A DNA stretch of 64,000 nucleotides, from contig NZ_FNAP01000006.1 of the NCBI RefSeq assembly GCF_900101965.1, positions 203,410 through 267,409 of the forward strand, in the 5' to 3' direction. Each line of letters begins with the position of its first letter. Position 1 is the first letter of the stretch. Under the pieces are notes generated by a model, which worked only from the letters and a program-made list of their open reading frames with translations, ran no database searches and had not been told where the DNA came from. This DNA is from Rhodospira trueperi (GTDB taxonomy: Bacteria; Pseudomonadota; Alphaproteobacteria; Rhodospirillales; Rhodospirillaceae). Shown here in pieces: positions 63,743 to 64,000 of this stretch. The position numbers were made by a program, and so were the translations under genes.

Positions 63743-64000
63743 TCATACCGCCTCCGCCCAGATGTCGGACCACAGCCCGGCCGGGCAGGTCCATTCGGTG
63801 GTCTGGCCGGCGAACACCAGGGGCGCGCCGGCGGTATATTCGGTGCCGTCCGCCGCCGTGCCGATCAGTTTGATGTCCCGGGCGGCGGGCGGGGTGTCGC
63901 TCAGCACATCCGCCGCCCGCGTCGCGGCGGACCCGGACGTGGGGATGTAGGACGTCGCGGCGGCGCCGGCCTCGACCTGAAAGGCGCAGACCTCGACATC
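63743..64000 (-). CDS. Phage fibre-type protein, C-terminal part (5' end outside window)
   Basis: The frame is open from the window edge to a stop at 63743, giving 85 residues. FQVEAGAAATSYIPTS and AATRAADVL repeat the block of the protein at 62400-63617 (QLEAGTGPTSYIPT, TATRAADQV). The end is TTEWTCPAGLWSDIWAEAV. It is a second fibre-type protein encoded just upstream. The 125 bases between the two genes hold nothing recognisable. Confidence 0.7.
   Translation of the reverse strand, partial: DVEVCAFQVEAGAAATSYIPTSGSAATRAADVLSDTPPAARDIKLIGTAADGTEYTAGAPLVFAGQTTEWTCPAGLWSDIWAEAV

Noticed and set aside
56581..64000. Attachment site or tRNA marking the prophage border
   Set aside because: No tRNA gene, integrase or convincing direct repeat was seen. 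The right border is outside the window and the left border is blurred by gene fragments.

Overview
The window is GC-rich (mostly high-60s % by eye) with alphaproteobacterial gene content: an MmcB-type repair nuclease, a CC0125/CC1285-type lipoprotein, an argD-argF-hslO cluster, a divergent EF-G paralogue and a GNAT-nitrilase fusion. A purple non-sulfur or related Rhodospirillales bacterium fits best, partly because of the SbtA/SbtB bicarbonate pair. This assignment is inference; no rRNA or tRNA gene was seen.

Layout. 0-16 kb: the end of an autotransporter-type barrel, an isochorismatase-like hydrolase, the EF-G-like GTPase, two nuclease-type proteins, a proVWX osmoprotectant ABC operon, a PfkB kinase with an HNH nuclease, gluQ, cobQ and a BCCT (BetT-like) transporter. 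ProVWX and BetT together suggest compatible-solute uptake. 16-26 kb: three tandem paralogous secreted proteins of unknown function, argD-argF-hslO with a Tat lipoprotein and an acyl-ACP thioesterase, then a two-gene polysaccharide ABC exporter (Wzm/Wzt type). 26-36 kb: two SDRs, a BKACE enzyme, YgfZ, three glycosyltransferases, an unusual dihydroorotase and an HMCES/YedK protein. 35-38 kb: two paralogous histidine kinases with a four-cysteine motif in the sensor region. 38-44 kb: tldD, a small membrane protein and the ppk-ppx polyphosphate pair. 44-51 kb: trpGDC and copA, with repeats between. 51-57 kb: bioY, the GNAT-nitrilase fusion, a PAS kinase with an AT-rich 5' half, and sbtA-sbtB.

57-64 kb is a decaying prophage segment on the minus strand: two fibre-type proteins, a small protein, terminase large subunit, a linker-effector protein, and a linker plus zinc metallopeptidase gene that has been split by a palindrome and cut at its 5' side by a repeat. 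A two-gene plus-strand operon (HTH protein and an 84-residue unknown) lies between the two effector loci.

Intergenic spaces carry several families of palindromic or inverted-repeat elements. The clearest is a non-coding MITE-like element with 15-19 bp terminal inverted repeats. It has a perfect 10-bp target duplication at 48 kb and an 8/10 duplication at 44.7-45.0 kb. Its GC-rich core recurs, truncated, inside the prophage.
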